Below are positions 31,192 to 39,588 of a stretch of DNA of 64,000 nucleotides, one piece after another (positions within the stretch are counted from its first letter, which is position 1; each line of letters begins with the position of its first letter). A program made the translations under genes and the position numbers. The notes beneath the pieces were generated by a model. The model was not told where the DNA came from. It made no database searches and worked only from the letters and a program-made list of their open reading frames with translations. The stretch is from contig DASREA010000065.1 of NCBI GenBank assembly GCA_035652315.1, forward strand, positions 1 through 64,000. Reading direction: 5' to 3'. The stretch comes from CANKHA01 sp035652315. GTDB taxonomy: Bacteria; Pseudomonadota; Alphaproteobacteria; Rhizobiales; Xanthobacteraceae.

Positions 31192-32289
31192 ATGGCTGAC
31201 GCCGACCCGCGCCTGCAGGAGCTCGAACAACGGATGGCCGGCGCCAATCTGCGCGGCCAATGGCAGATCGATGCCAACCGCCCACAAAATGTGCGTCGCG
31301 GCGCCAATGGCCAGGTCTTCATTGAGCCGATGCCGGCCGGCATCCCCCACGTCTGGCGCTGGAAGGACATGCAGCAGATGCTGCAGATGGCCTGCCAGGC
31401 GATGACCGAGAGCAATACCGCCCGCCGCGCGCTGATGTTCACCAATCCTAAGCTGCAGCGGGGCACGGTGCAGAACCTTGTCGCCGGGATGCAGGCGGTA
31501 AAGGCAGGCGAAATCGCCTGGGCGCATCGCCATACCATCAATGCCCTGCGCTTCGCGGTGCAAGGCGGCGAAAAGGTCTTCACCGTGGTAGACGGCCGCC
31601 CGCTGCCGATGGAGAGCTACGACCTGATCCTCACGCCGGGCTGGTCATGGCACGACCACCATAACGAAAGCGACCGTGATGCCATTTGGGTCGATGCGCT
31701 CGATGTGCCCTTCACCGTGGGCATGAACCTCAATTTTTATGAAGAGCCCGGCGATATCGCCCAGGAGCAGAACCGGCAGGATTCGTTGCCGTCGCTCCTC
31801 TATCGGCCCGCCGGCGCCACAGCGAATGCGCGGCCGTTCCGCTACCCTTGGCAGGACACGTTACGCGCTTTGAAGGCGCAAGAGGGCGCGCCGGCCGATC
31901 CCTATCACGGACAATTGCTTGAATATGTGAATCCGCTGACCGGCGGGCCCGCCTTGCCGACCATCAAATGTCAGATCCAAGTGCTGCCGCCGGGATTCGC
32001 CGGCCGGCCGCACCGCACCACCTCAAGCTCCATTGCCTTTATCGTGCAGGGCGAAGGGCGCACCGTCTTCAGTGACAAGGAAATCGACTGGGGCCAGCAC
32101 GACGCGGTGGCGATCCCCAACTGGAGCTGGCACCGCCACGTCAATGCTTCGAAAAAGGCGCCCGCGATCCTGTTCACGCTAAGCGACTCGCCGATTCTTT
32201 CGACGCTTGGCTTCCTGCGCGAGGAAACCGAAGACAGTGCGGAAGCGCAGCCGCCGGCGCAGGCCGCCAAACTTACCGCCGCTGAATAA
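31192..32289 (+). CDS. Gentisate/1-hydroxy-2-naphthoate 1,2-dioxygenase-like bicupin
   Basis: 365 residues, class III ring-cleaving dioxygenase type. First cupin: AWAHRHTINALRFAVQGGEK, VDGRPLPMESYDLILTPGWSWHDH (Fe ligands expected from the HRH and WHDH histidines) and WVDALDVPF. Second cupin: GRPHRTTSSSIAFIVQGEGR, with fewer ligands, as in gentisate and 1-hydroxy-2-naphthoate dioxygenases. It would open an ortho-hydroxy aromatic acid ring with O2. First gene of the operon, AAAGGGAGAGG ribosome site. The hydratase-aldolase-type gene at the operon end could process its product. The exact substrate is not proven. Confidence 0.82.
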   Translation: MADADPRLQELEQRMAGANLRGQWQIDANRPQNVRRGANGQVFIEPMPAGIPHVWRWKDMQQMLQMACQAMTESNTARRALMFTNPKLQRGTVQNLVAGMQAVKAGEIAWAHRHTINALRFAVQGGEKVFTVVDGRPLPMESYDLILTPGWSWHDHHNESDRDAIWVDALDVPFTVGMNLNFYEEPGDIAQEQNRQDSLPSLLYRPAGATANARPFRYPWQDTLRALKAQEGAPADPYHGQLLEYVNPLTGGPALPTIKCQIQVLPPGFAGRPHRTTSSSIAFIVQGEGRTVFSDKEIDWGQHDAVAIPNWSWHRHVNASKKAPAILFTLSDSPILSTLGFLREETEDSAEAQPPAQAAKLTAAE

Positions 32290-32303
32290 GGAAGACGAAA
32301 GCG

Positions 32304-32612
32304 ATGAAGGAATATCTGATCGGCAAGCTTGAAGACATACCGGAAGGCAAAGGCCGCGCCTTTAAGGCCGGACGTGCCACCGTCGCCGTCTTTCGTGCCA
32401 ACGGCAAAGTCTTTGCCATGAACAACCGCTGCACGCACAAAGGTGCGTCGATGTGCGAAGGCGAGATCACCGACGGCGGCAAGGTGATCCGCTGTCCTTG
32501 GCACAATTGGGCTTTCGATCTCGCCACCGGCCAGCATTGCTACGACGAGAACGAAAAAATCCGCACCTACGAAGTGAAAATCGACGGCGATCAGATATTT
32601 TTGTGCGCATGA
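32304..32612 (+). CDS. Rieske-type [2Fe-2S] ferredoxin
   Basis: 102 residues, a single Rieske domain: CTHKGASMCEG and CPWHNWAFDLATG give the C-x-H...C-x2-H ligand set. It is a soluble electron carrier of the kind used by ring-hydroxylating dioxygenases (NirD/BphF-like). No oxygenase alpha subunit or reductase is encoded in the operon, so its partner is missing or elsewhere. It lies 14 bases downstream of the bicupin gene. Confidence 0.9.
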   Translation: MKEYLIGKLEDIPEGKGRAFKAGRATVAVFRANGKVFAMNNRCTHKGASMCEGEITDGGKVIRCPWHNWAFDLATGQHCYDENEKIRTYEVKIDGDQIFLCA

Positions 32613-32640
32613 GCGCCGCGCGGTTCAAAGGAAGAACGCC

Positions 32641-33792
32641 ATGAACGAAGCATCCCATTCCGGATTCGAAAGAGCAGAAGCGGTTCAGCCGGATCCGATC
32701 AACCCGAAAATCCGCACCATGGAAGTCATCGATACCGACTTCCACTTTTCGCCGCCCTGGGCGACTTTGCGAAAATATCTGAAAGAGCCGTTCAAGAGCC
32801 TCCTGTTCCACTACCCTGTCGGCAGCCTCGAATACAACCCGGAGCCGGCCAATGAAAAACCCGGCGTCGGCCAGGATACCCACGGCGTCGCCGCCACCGC
32901 GGCCGACGTTCTGCGGGTCATGGACCAGTTCGGCACCGACATCGCCATCCTCAATCCGGGCTACAACCGGCCGCAGAGCATCTTCAACGAGCCGGTGATC
33001 GCCGCGGTTGCGGCCGCGCATAACGACTATCTGATCGAGGAAGTCTTCCCGGTCAGCGACCGCATCAAGGCCACGCTGATGATCTGCCATCGCGATCCGC
33101 AGATGGGCGCCGCGGAAATCCGCCGCGTCGGCCATCACAAGCAGTTCGTCAGCGTCTATAACTCGTTCAGCTCGCTCTACGAGCCGCTGGGCAACGCTAA
33201 GTTCGACCCCATTCTGGACGCCATGCAGGAATACGATCTGACGCTGACCTGCCACAGCGAAGGCTTTTTCCCGCATTTCACGCCGCTGTGGAACGGCGCG
33301 CGCACCTGGATTGAGCTGTTCGGCAACGCACCGGCCGGCAATTGCATGGCGCATCTCGCCGCCATGATTGTGCAGGGCATGTTCGACAAGTATCCGAAGC
33401 AGAAAGTGATCTTTCAGGAAGGCGGCTATTGGTGGATTCCCGACCTCATGCTGCGGCTCGACGACTTCTACATGGGCTCGGGCGGCGACATCGCCCTGGT
33501 GGAGCGAAAGCTCGCCAAGGGCGAGAGGAAGCTGCACAAGATGCCGAGCCAGTATATTCTCGACCACGTGCGCTTCTCGACGCAGCCCATCACCATCCCG
33601 AAGAATCGCAAGCATTTCGCTTGGCTGCTCGAGATGTGCCACGCCAAGGATTTGTTCTGCTTCTCCTCCGACTGGCCGCACCAGACGCTGGACCCGGCCA
33701 ACTGGGTCGTTGAGAATACCGACTGCATCGACGATGACATGCAAAAGGCGATCCTCAGCGGCAATTCGCGCAAGCTCTTTAATCGGCTATAA
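32641..33792 (+). CDS. Amidohydrolase-family protein (ACMSD-like)
   Basis: 383 residues of the COG2159 amidohydrolase group, many of which are non-oxidative decarboxylases of aromatic or muconate-type acids. Marks: IDTDFHFSPP near the N-terminus (the first metal motif is D-x-D-x-H rather than H-x-H), TCHSEGFF, AHLAAMIVQGMFDKYPKQKV, QEGGYWWIPDLMLRLDDFY and FSSDWPHQT. It would hydrolyse or decarboxylate a ring-cleavage or hydroxy-aromatic acid. It lies 28 bases after the Rieske gene. Confidence 0.82.
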   Translation: MNEASHSGFERAEAVQPDPINPKIRTMEVIDTDFHFSPPWATLRKYLKEPFKSLLFHYPVGSLEYNPEPANEKPGVGQDTHGVAATAADVLRVMDQFGTDIAILNPGYNRPQSIFNEPVIAAVAAAHNDYLIEEVFPVSDRIKATLMICHRDPQMGAAEIRRVGHHKQFVSVYNSFSSLYEPLGNAKFDPILDAMQEYDLTLTCHSEGFFPHFTPLWNGARTWIELFGNAPAGNCMAHLAAMIVQGMFDKYPKQKVIFQEGGYWWIPDLMLRLDDFYMGSGGDIALVERKLAKGERKLHKMPSQYILDHVRFSTQPITIPKNRKHFAWLLEMCHAKDLFCFSSDWPHQTLDPANWVVENTDCIDDDMQKAILSGNSRKLFNRL

Positions 33793-33866
33793 ACCCGCCG
33801 CGGTTTTGGCCGCCAGCAATCGGAATATGGCGGGGCTGTGCCGGCCCCGCCTGGGAGATTTGGCTT

Positions 33867-34382
33867 ATGGGAAGAAAAGAAACGCTCGCCGGCCGCAATA
33901 TGTGGGACGAGTTCATCGCGTTGCGCGACCGGCAGCGGGCGGAAACCAAAGGCGCCTTGCAGGTGGTGAAAGAGAAGGACCTGCCGCTCGAGACCAACGC
34001 CATGGGGCAGATGAAGTGGTATCTGCACCCCAATCTCAAGGACGTCGTCGTCAATCCGATGCTCGTCTATCAGCAGGAAATTCCACCAGGCAGCCGCTCC
34101 GGTCGGCTGAAGTTCCAGGGCGGACAGATCATCATGATCCTGGAAGGTCAGGGCTATACTTCCATCGACGGGGTGAAGCACAGCTGGAAAAAAGGCGACG
34201 TGCTCAATCTGCCGCTGCGCGACGAGGGCATCATCGTGCAGCACTTCAATACCGACAGCAGCGTGACCGCCAAATTTCTTGCCGTGGAACCCAATTGGTT
34301 CGAGGCCACGACCGTGGACCGCGGCTGCGGCTTCGAGTTGATGGAAGAAGCTCCCGAATACAGGGCGAGAAAGAATGGATGA
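33867..34382 (+). CDS. Cupin protein lacking the usual metal ligands
   Basis: 171 residues, one cupin barrel at about 65-150: EIPPGSRSGRLKFQGGQIIM, LEGQGYTSIDGVKHSWKKGD, VQHFN. Where active cupins have H-x-H after the first strand, this protein has SGRLKFQ, so the metal site looks incomplete. It ends MEEAPEYRARKNG, and its stop overlaps the AAA-ATPase start by eight bases, so the two are made together. Perhaps a binding or regulatory partner of the ATPase or of the other cupins; not an obvious enzyme. Confidence 0.72.
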   Translation: MGRKETLAGRNMWDEFIALRDRQRAETKGALQVVKEKDLPLETNAMGQMKWYLHPNLKDVVVNPMLVYQQEIPPGSRSGRLKFQGGQIIMILEGQGYTSIDGVKHSWKKGDVLNLPLRDEGIIVQHFNTDSSVTAKFLAVEPNWFEATTVDRGCGFELMEEAPEYRARKNG

Positions 34383-36561
34383 GGCGATTCATTCGCATGG
34401 CGCCCACACGCAGAGCGGCATTCCGCATGTCCATGCGACCGTCGATCATCTCGCGAACGAATTCAGCAACAGCTCCCGCCTTGCCGTCCGCCTCGACGCG
34501 GCTCTGATGCAGAAGTTGGGGCTGGAGCCCGAAAACTTCGTCCGCGTCGCGACCGATCGCGGGCGCAGCATCATCGTGCGCCTCGACCCGCCGATGGAGA
34601 GCGACAAAGGGTCCGGCTCGATTCGCCTCGACCGTTTCGTGCGGCAAGCGCTGAAAGCTCATCTCAACGAAGACGTCGAAATCGAAAAAACCGAACTCGG
34701 GCCGGTAAAGCGCATCGAGCTCCGTCCGGCGATCGACGTTTCGCTCGCCCACGACCTTTCGCCGCATCTTAAATCGGTGATGGCGCAGAACAGGACGCCC
34801 GCAAGCAACGGCGCTGTCGTCTACGTGCCTTTCCCCCATTCGCACGCCGGCACGACCTATGAAATCAGCAAGGTCAGCGACGGCCCCGGTTATGTCGACG
34901 AGACGACAGAAGTCATCCTGAACTATCACGACTCGCATCTGCCGGACGGTGCCTTCGACATCACCTTCGAGGACGTCGGCGGTCTCGGCAAGCAGATCAA
35001 GCTCATTCGCGAACTGGTGCAGCTGCCGCTCAAATTTCCCAATGTCTACCGGCATCTCGGCATCAATCCGCCGCGCGGCATCATCCTTTATGGACCGCCC
35101 GGAGCCGGCAAAACGCACCTTGCGCGCGCGGTCGCCAACGAAGTGGATGCGCGCTTCTATTACATCAACGGCCCCGACGTCATCGGCACCTATACCGGGG
35201 AGACCGAAGCCAACCTGCGCCGCATGTTCAGCGAGGCGAGCCACCACGCGCCATCCATCATCTTCATCGATGAACTGGACGCCATGGCGCCGAAGCGGGG
35301 CGAAACCGGCGCCCATGCCGACACACGCGCGGTGACCCAGCTTCTATCTTTGATGGACGGGTTGAAGCGGGTTGACTCGGTCATCGTCATCGCCACCACC
35401 AACCGCATTGATGCGGTGGATGCCGCTTTCCGCCGGCCCGGCCGTTTCGACCGCGAGATATTCATCGGCCCGCCCGACGTCGCGGGGCGGCGCGAAATCC
35501 TCGAAGTGCATACCCGCGAGATGCCGCTGAGCGATGCCGCCCAGGCTTTTCTCGATGAGATCGCCAAGCGCACCCACGGTTTTCTTGGCGCGGATCTGAT
35601 GGAGCTTTGCCGGGACGCCGGCTTGAGCGCGATGCGGCGTAGCGCTGGCAATCTTGCCGATCCTCGCGCCGCTTTCCGCATCCCATTGCAGGACCTTCGC
35701 GTCGAGCAGGAGGACTTCGAGACGGCGCTGTCGCAAATCCGGCCCTCGGCCTTGCGCGAGACGCTCATCTCCGTGCCGAATGTTTCCTGGAGCGACATTG
35801 GCGGTCTTACCGAGGTCAAGCGGCGCTTGCAGGACACCGTCGAGCTGCCGCTGCGCAATCCGCAGCTTCTCACCGCCAGTGGCTTGCCGCCGCATGTCGG
35901 CGCTCTTCTCCATGGGCCATCCGGCACCGGCAAGACCTTGCTGGCCAAGGCGCTGGCCAACGAATGCGGCGTCAACTTCATCTCCATCGACGGGCCGGAG
36001 ATTTTCACCAAATGGCTCGGCGAAACAGAAGAAGGATTGCGCCAGATTTTCCGCATCGCGCGGCAGGTCGCGCCGGCAGTGATCTTCTTCGATCAACTTG
36101 ATGCGATTGCGCCGATCCGCGGCGTCAACGTTGGCTCGATGACCACCGACCGCGTCGTCGGCCAGCTTCTCGCTGAACTCGACGGTGTCGAGCAGTTGTC
36201 GCGCGTCATCGTTTTGGGCGCCACCAACCGCATCGACCTGATCGATCCCTCGGTGCTACGGCCCGGCCGCTTCGGCGTGCATATTGCGGTCGGCTTGCCC
36301 GATGCCAAAGCCCGCGCGGAAATCCTGCGCCTTGGCCTGCGCTTGCCGGGCCGTCCCGCGGTTAAGGCAGTCGACGCGATTGTGAAGAAGCTCGTGCCGC
36401 TGACCAAGGGCTTCTCCGGTGCACGGCTGCGTCAGCTTTGCGACGAAGCAAAGCGCAATGCCATGAAGCGTACCGGATTCACCGAAGTCGCAGTTCCCGC
36501 CATTGCCGACGCGCTGGCCGCGCTCGAGGCGGACAAGAGAAACAAGACGGAAGGAAAATAA
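34375..36561 (+). CDS. Cdc48/p97-like double AAA ATPase
   Basis: 728 residues. A His-rich extension (residues 1-25, six His), a Cdc48-N-like double-psi barrel (about 30-110), then D1 with Walker A GPPGAGKT (K246), Walker B IIFIDELD (E300), pore loop INGPDVIGTYTGETE and Arg finger RRPGRFDR (R354/R357); D2 with GPSGTGKT (K520), VIFFDQLD (Q574 where E is expected), pore loop IDGPEIFTKWLGETE and RPGRFG (R629/R632). A Cdc48 family member is normally a protein unfoldase. Here it is inside a catabolic operon, with an 8-nt overlap to a cupin gene. D2 is predicted to bind but hardly hydrolyse ATP, because Glu-to-Gln at this site is the classical trap change. Substrate unknown; a remodelling or activation factor for the neighbouring metalloenzymes is the best inference. 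Confidence 0.93.
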   Translation: MDEAIHSHGAHTQSGIPHVHATVDHLANEFSNSSRLAVRLDAALMQKLGLEPENFVRVATDRGRSIIVRLDPPMESDKGSGSIRLDRFVRQALKAHLNEDVEIEKTELGPVKRIELRPAIDVSLAHDLSPHLKSVMAQNRTPASNGAVVYVPFPHSHAGTTYEISKVSDGPGYVDETTEVILNYHDSHLPDGAFDITFEDVGGLGKQIKLIRELVQLPLKFPNVYRHLGINPPRGIILYGPPGAGKTHLARAVANEVDARFYYINGPDVIGTYTGETEANLRRMFSEASHHAPSIIFIDELDAMAPKRGETGAHADTRAVTQLLSLMDGLKRVDSVIVIATTNRIDAVDAAFRRPGRFDREIFIGPPDVAGRREILEVHTREMPLSDAAQAFLDEIAKRTHGFLGADLMELCRDAGLSAMRRSAGNLADPRAAFRIPLQDLRVEQEDFETALSQIRPSALRETLISVPNVSWSDIGGLTEVKRRLQDTVELPLRNPQLLTASGLPPHVGALLHGPSGTGKTLLAKALANECGVNFISIDGPEIFTKWLGETEEGLRQIFRIARQVAPAVIFFDQLDAIAPIRGVNVGSMTTDRVVGQLLAELDGVEQLSRVIVLGATNRIDLIDPSVLRPGRFGVHIAVGLPDAKARAEILRLGLRLPGRPAVKAVDAIVKKLVPLTKGFSGARLRQLCDEAKRNAMKRTGFTEVAVPAIADALAALEADKRNKTEGK

Positions 36562-36562
36562 A

Positions 36563-37084
36563 ATGGCCGAAGTCGAGCGCACAAGGGAACGCGAACGCCC
36601 GCCGATCAAGGACAATCCCTATGAAGCAGTGCTGCGCCAGCGTGCCGCATTGAAGGAACGCAACCTGAAGGGGCCGGTGGTCATTCGCGCAGACGAAATG
36701 GAAGTGTTCCAGTCGCGCCAGGGCAAGCTGAAATTCTTCATGGACCCGGTGTTTCCCCCCTTCAAGGACCGGCCGTTGCAGCAATGGCGCGTCTTCACGC
36801 ACACGATCGCCACCAAGTCGGGCAAGCACGTGCATCAGGGCGGCCTGCTCATCTTCGTGCTTGAAGGCAAGGGCTATTCCATCGTCGACGGCGAGCGCTG
36901 GGATTGGGAAAAGGGCGATCTCGTGCTGCTGCCGCTGAAACCCGGCGGCGTCGAGCATCAGCATTTCAATCTCGACACCAAGCCTTCGGTTTGGGCGGCC
37001 TTTATCAACGTGCCGGTGCAGGAGCACTTGGCCTCCGATCTGCAGCAGAAGGAAACGTCGCCGGATTTCAAGGAAGGCCAATAA
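36563..37084 (+). CDS. Cupin protein downstream of the AAA ATPase
   Basis: 173 residues, one cupin barrel: TIATKSGKHVHQGGLLIFVL (H-x-H present), EGKGYSIVDGERWDWEKGDL, VEHQHFN. A helical N-terminus (RERERPPIKDNPYEAVLRQRAALKER, about 6-31) may be a docking segment. The metal site looks complete, unlike that of the other single cupin at 33867. Start codon 36563 follows the ATPase stop directly (1 base between), so it is translationally coupled. Possible dioxygenase, isomerase or lyase of the same pathway. Confidence 0.78.
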   Translation: MAEVERTRERERPPIKDNPYEAVLRQRAALKERNLKGPVVIRADEMEVFQSRQGKLKFFMDPVFPPFKDRPLQQWRVFTHTIATKSGKHVHQGGLLIFVLEGKGYSIVDGERWDWEKGDLVLLPLKPGGVEHQHFNLDTKPSVWAAFINVPVQEHLASDLQQKETSPDFKEGQ

Positions 37085-37113
37085 CAAGGACATTACGGCG
37101 GGAGGGCGCCTGT

Positions 37114-38589
37114 ATGCAGGAGTCGAACGAGCAGGCACGGCGGCTCGCCGCACTCGGTGACCTGCGCAAGGCGCTCGAACTTGCCGAGGAGATGGGCGAG
37201 CTTGAAGTGATCGAGGGCGCCGACCCAAACCTCGAAATCGGCGCGCTTTATCATTTCAGCCTGCAAAAGAAAATTCCGCCGATCCTGCTGTTCCGCAAGA
37301 TCAAGGGCTATCCCGACGATCATCGCATCGCGGTCAATGTCCGCTCGTCGCGGCTTTTTGTCGATGGCCATGGCCTCGACCGCGTGCAGGCGCTGCGCAA
37401 GCAGCGGCGCAAGAACGTGCAGCCGATCCCGCCGGTGATGGTCGAGACCGGTCCGGTCATGGAGCATGTTCTCACGGGCGATGCGGTCGATGTGCTGAAA
37501 TTTCCGGCGCCGAAATGGAACGAGGGAGATGGCGGCAAATACATCGGCACCGAATGCATGGTCGTCACCCAGGACCCCGACAGCGACTGGGTGAATGCCG
37601 GCACCTATCGTGTGCAGGTGCACGACGCCAAAACCGTCAGCATCTTTATCGAACCGGGCAAACACGGCGATGTCATCCGCCGCAAATATTGGGCGAAAGG
37701 TGTCGCCTGCCCCTTCGCGGTCAGCGTCGGCCAGGCGCCGGTGCTGGGCGCCGCAGCCGCTTCAACGCCGCCGGAGAATGTGTCCGAGTTCGCCGCCGCC
37801 GGCGCGCGGCTCGGCCGCCCCCTCGAGCTGGTGAAGGGCAAGGTGACCGGAATTCCGTTTCCGGCCGATGCCGAGCTGGTGTTCGAGGGCTTCATGGCGC
37901 CGCCGGAAGAGCGCAGCGTCACCGAGGGCCCTTTCGGCGAATGGCCGGGCTATTACACCTCCACCGGTCCGGCTCCGGTGCTGGACGTGAAGGCGATCTA
38001 TCATCGCAACGCGCCGATCGTGACCGGCTCGCCGCCGATGAAGCCGACCTATCCGGGCGCCTATTACGGCATCGCTTCCACCTCTTTACTGCGAGCGGCC
38101 AATCTCTGGGACGAACTGGAAGCGGCCGGCGTGCCGGGAGTGACGGGTGTTTGGAAAATGCCCGGCAGCGGCGCGCGTTTCATGAACATCATTTCGATCA
38201 GGCAGATGCATCCCGGCCACGCCAAGATGGCGGGGCTTGTCGCCGCCGGCTGTGGTTCCAATGCCTATCTCGGTCGCGTCATCATCATCGTCGACGACGA
38301 TATCGACATCACCGATCCGGCGGAGGTCATCTGGGCCATCTCCACGCGCTGGGACCCAAAAACCGCGACCGACATCATTGACGGCATGTGGACCGGCCAT
38401 ATTGATCCCATGCTGCCGCCGGAGCGGCGCGAAGCGCATGAGATGACGAATAGCCGCATCATCATCTATGCTGTGCGCCCCTTTCACTGGAAGGACGAGT
38501 TCCCAAAGGTGAACGCGATCGACAAGGACTATGCCGAGGCGGTAAAGCGCAAATGGCAAGGTAAATTGAAGTTCCTGGACGGCACCTAG
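37114..38589 (+). CDS. UbiD-family (prFMN) decarboxylase
   Basis: 491 residues from ATG 37114 (GGGAGGG site). UbiD fold: N-terminal alpha/beta, flavin-binding RKYWAKGVACPFAVSVGQAP, and TEGPFGEWPGYYT, the E...E motif of the catalytic Arg-Glu-Glu triad. GSGARFMNIISIRQMHPGHAK and DDDIDITDPAEVIWAISTRW are further marks. It uses prenylated FMN, made by UbiX (encoded at 21126-21710), for reversible decarboxylation of aromatic or alpha,beta-unsaturated acids. Seventh gene of the operon. Confidence 0.92.
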   Translation: MQESNEQARRLAALGDLRKALELAEEMGELEVIEGADPNLEIGALYHFSLQKKIPPILLFRKIKGYPDDHRIAVNVRSSRLFVDGHGLDRVQALRKQRRKNVQPIPPVMVETGPVMEHVLTGDAVDVLKFPAPKWNEGDGGKYIGTECMVVTQDPDSDWVNAGTYRVQVHDAKTVSIFIEPGKHGDVIRRKYWAKGVACPFAVSVGQAPVLGAAAASTPPENVSEFAAAGARLGRPLELVKGKVTGIPFPADAELVFEGFMAPPEERSVTEGPFGEWPGYYTSTGPAPVLDVKAIYHRNAPIVTGSPPMKPTYPGAYYGIASTSLLRAANLWDELEAAGVPGVTGVWKMPGSGARFMNIISIRQMHPGHAKMAGLVAAGCGSNAYLGRVIIIVDDDIDITDPAEVIWAISTRWDPKTATDIIDGMWTGHIDPMLPPERREAHEMTNSRIIIYAVRPFHWKDEFPKVNAIDKDYAEAVKRKWQGKLKFLDGT

Positions 38590-38628
38590 TACCGCCGCAG
38601 GTCGGCAAACGAAGTAAGGAGAGGAATC

Positions 38629-39588
38629 ATGCTGAGCGCAAAGGATATTGGCGGGCTGATGGCGATGATGCCGGCCTTTGCCACCGACAATGCGGCCGAT
38701 ATCCGCGCCGCGAATACGGTGGACGTGGCCAAGCTGCACAAAGGCGTCGATCGCATGATCCGCGACGGCGGCAACGTGATCGCCGCGGCCGGCAGCTTCG
38801 GCGAATTCCACACGCTGCTGCCTGAGGAGCTCAATGTCCTGGCGCACGAGACCGTCGCCGCCGCCAAGAAGCGCGTGCCGGTCTTTGTCGGCGTGACCTC
38901 GCTCAACAGCCGCGAAGTCGTGCAGAAGATGAAGCTTGTGGAGCAATCGGGCGCCGACGGCGTGCTGGTCGGCGTACCCTTTTATTTCCCCTCCACCGTC
39001 GATAACGCGGTGCGCTTCTTCCGCGAGATCGGCGAAATGTTCCCGCGCCTCAATATTATGATTTATCACAACCCGACTCTGCACAATATCAAGATCCCTG
39101 TGGAGGCCTTTGTCGAGATCACAAAGAATCCCGCGGTGATCGGCATGAAGGACAGCCACCGCGACGCGCCGGAATTCCTCAAGTTGCAAAAGGTGGTGAA
39201 GGGGAAGATGAGCGTCTTCGTGATGCAGACGCAGTATTTCGATTATGCCGATCTCGGCGCCGCCGGATTCTGGTCGATCGACGCCTGGATGGGACCTTGG
39301 CCACAGGTTGCGCTGCGCGATGCCGTGGCGCGCGGCGACCGCGAGCTTGCCGAAGCGATCACCCTCGACTTGATGCCGGCGCCGGGCGTGCCCGTGGACC
39401 TATCGTGGCGCGAGACGGCGGCGAAGATCGCAGTGAAGCTCTCCGGCTATGTCGATCCCGGACCGTTGCGGCCGCCCTTCCTCGATATTCCGCAAGCCGT
39501 CGTCGACCGGCAAAAGAAGCGGGTGGAGCGCTGGCACCAGCTCTGCGCCAAATACCGTAGCGATATACCGGCGGCGAAGGCGGTCTAG
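38629..39588 (+). CDS. DapA/NahE-type hydratase-aldolase
   Basis: 319 residues, TIM-barrel class I aldolase of the dihydrodipicolinate-synthase superfamily. Schiff-base Lys in VIGMKDSHRD, Tyr in LNIMIYHNPT, substrate-end motif AGSFGEFHTLLPEE (G-x-F-G-E as in trans-o-hydroxybenzylidenepyruvate hydratase-aldolase, NahE/PhdJ). These enzymes split a ring-cleavage product into an aromatic aldehyde and pyruvate. It is the last operon gene (40 bases after ubiD). Substrate inferred from its partner dioxygenase at 31192. Confidence 0.85.
   Translation: MLSAKDIGGLMAMMPAFATDNAADIRAANTVDVAKLHKGVDRMIRDGGNVIAAAGSFGEFHTLLPEELNVLAHETVAAAKKRVPVFVGVTSLNSREVVQKMKLVEQSGADGVLVGVPFYFPSTVDNAVRFFREIGEMFPRLNIMIYHNPTLHNIKIPVEAFVEITKNPAVIGMKDSHRDAPEFLKLQKVVKGKMSVFVMQTQYFDYADLGAAGFWSIDAWMGPWPQVALRDAVARGDRELAEAITLDLMPAPGVPVDLSWRETAAKIAVKLSGYVDPGPLRPPFLDIPQAVVDRQKKRVERWHQLCAKYRSDIPAAKAV

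Noticed and set aside
32467..33744. 425-codon minus-strand frame
   Set aside because: Antisense to the amidohydrolase, which has clear family motifs.
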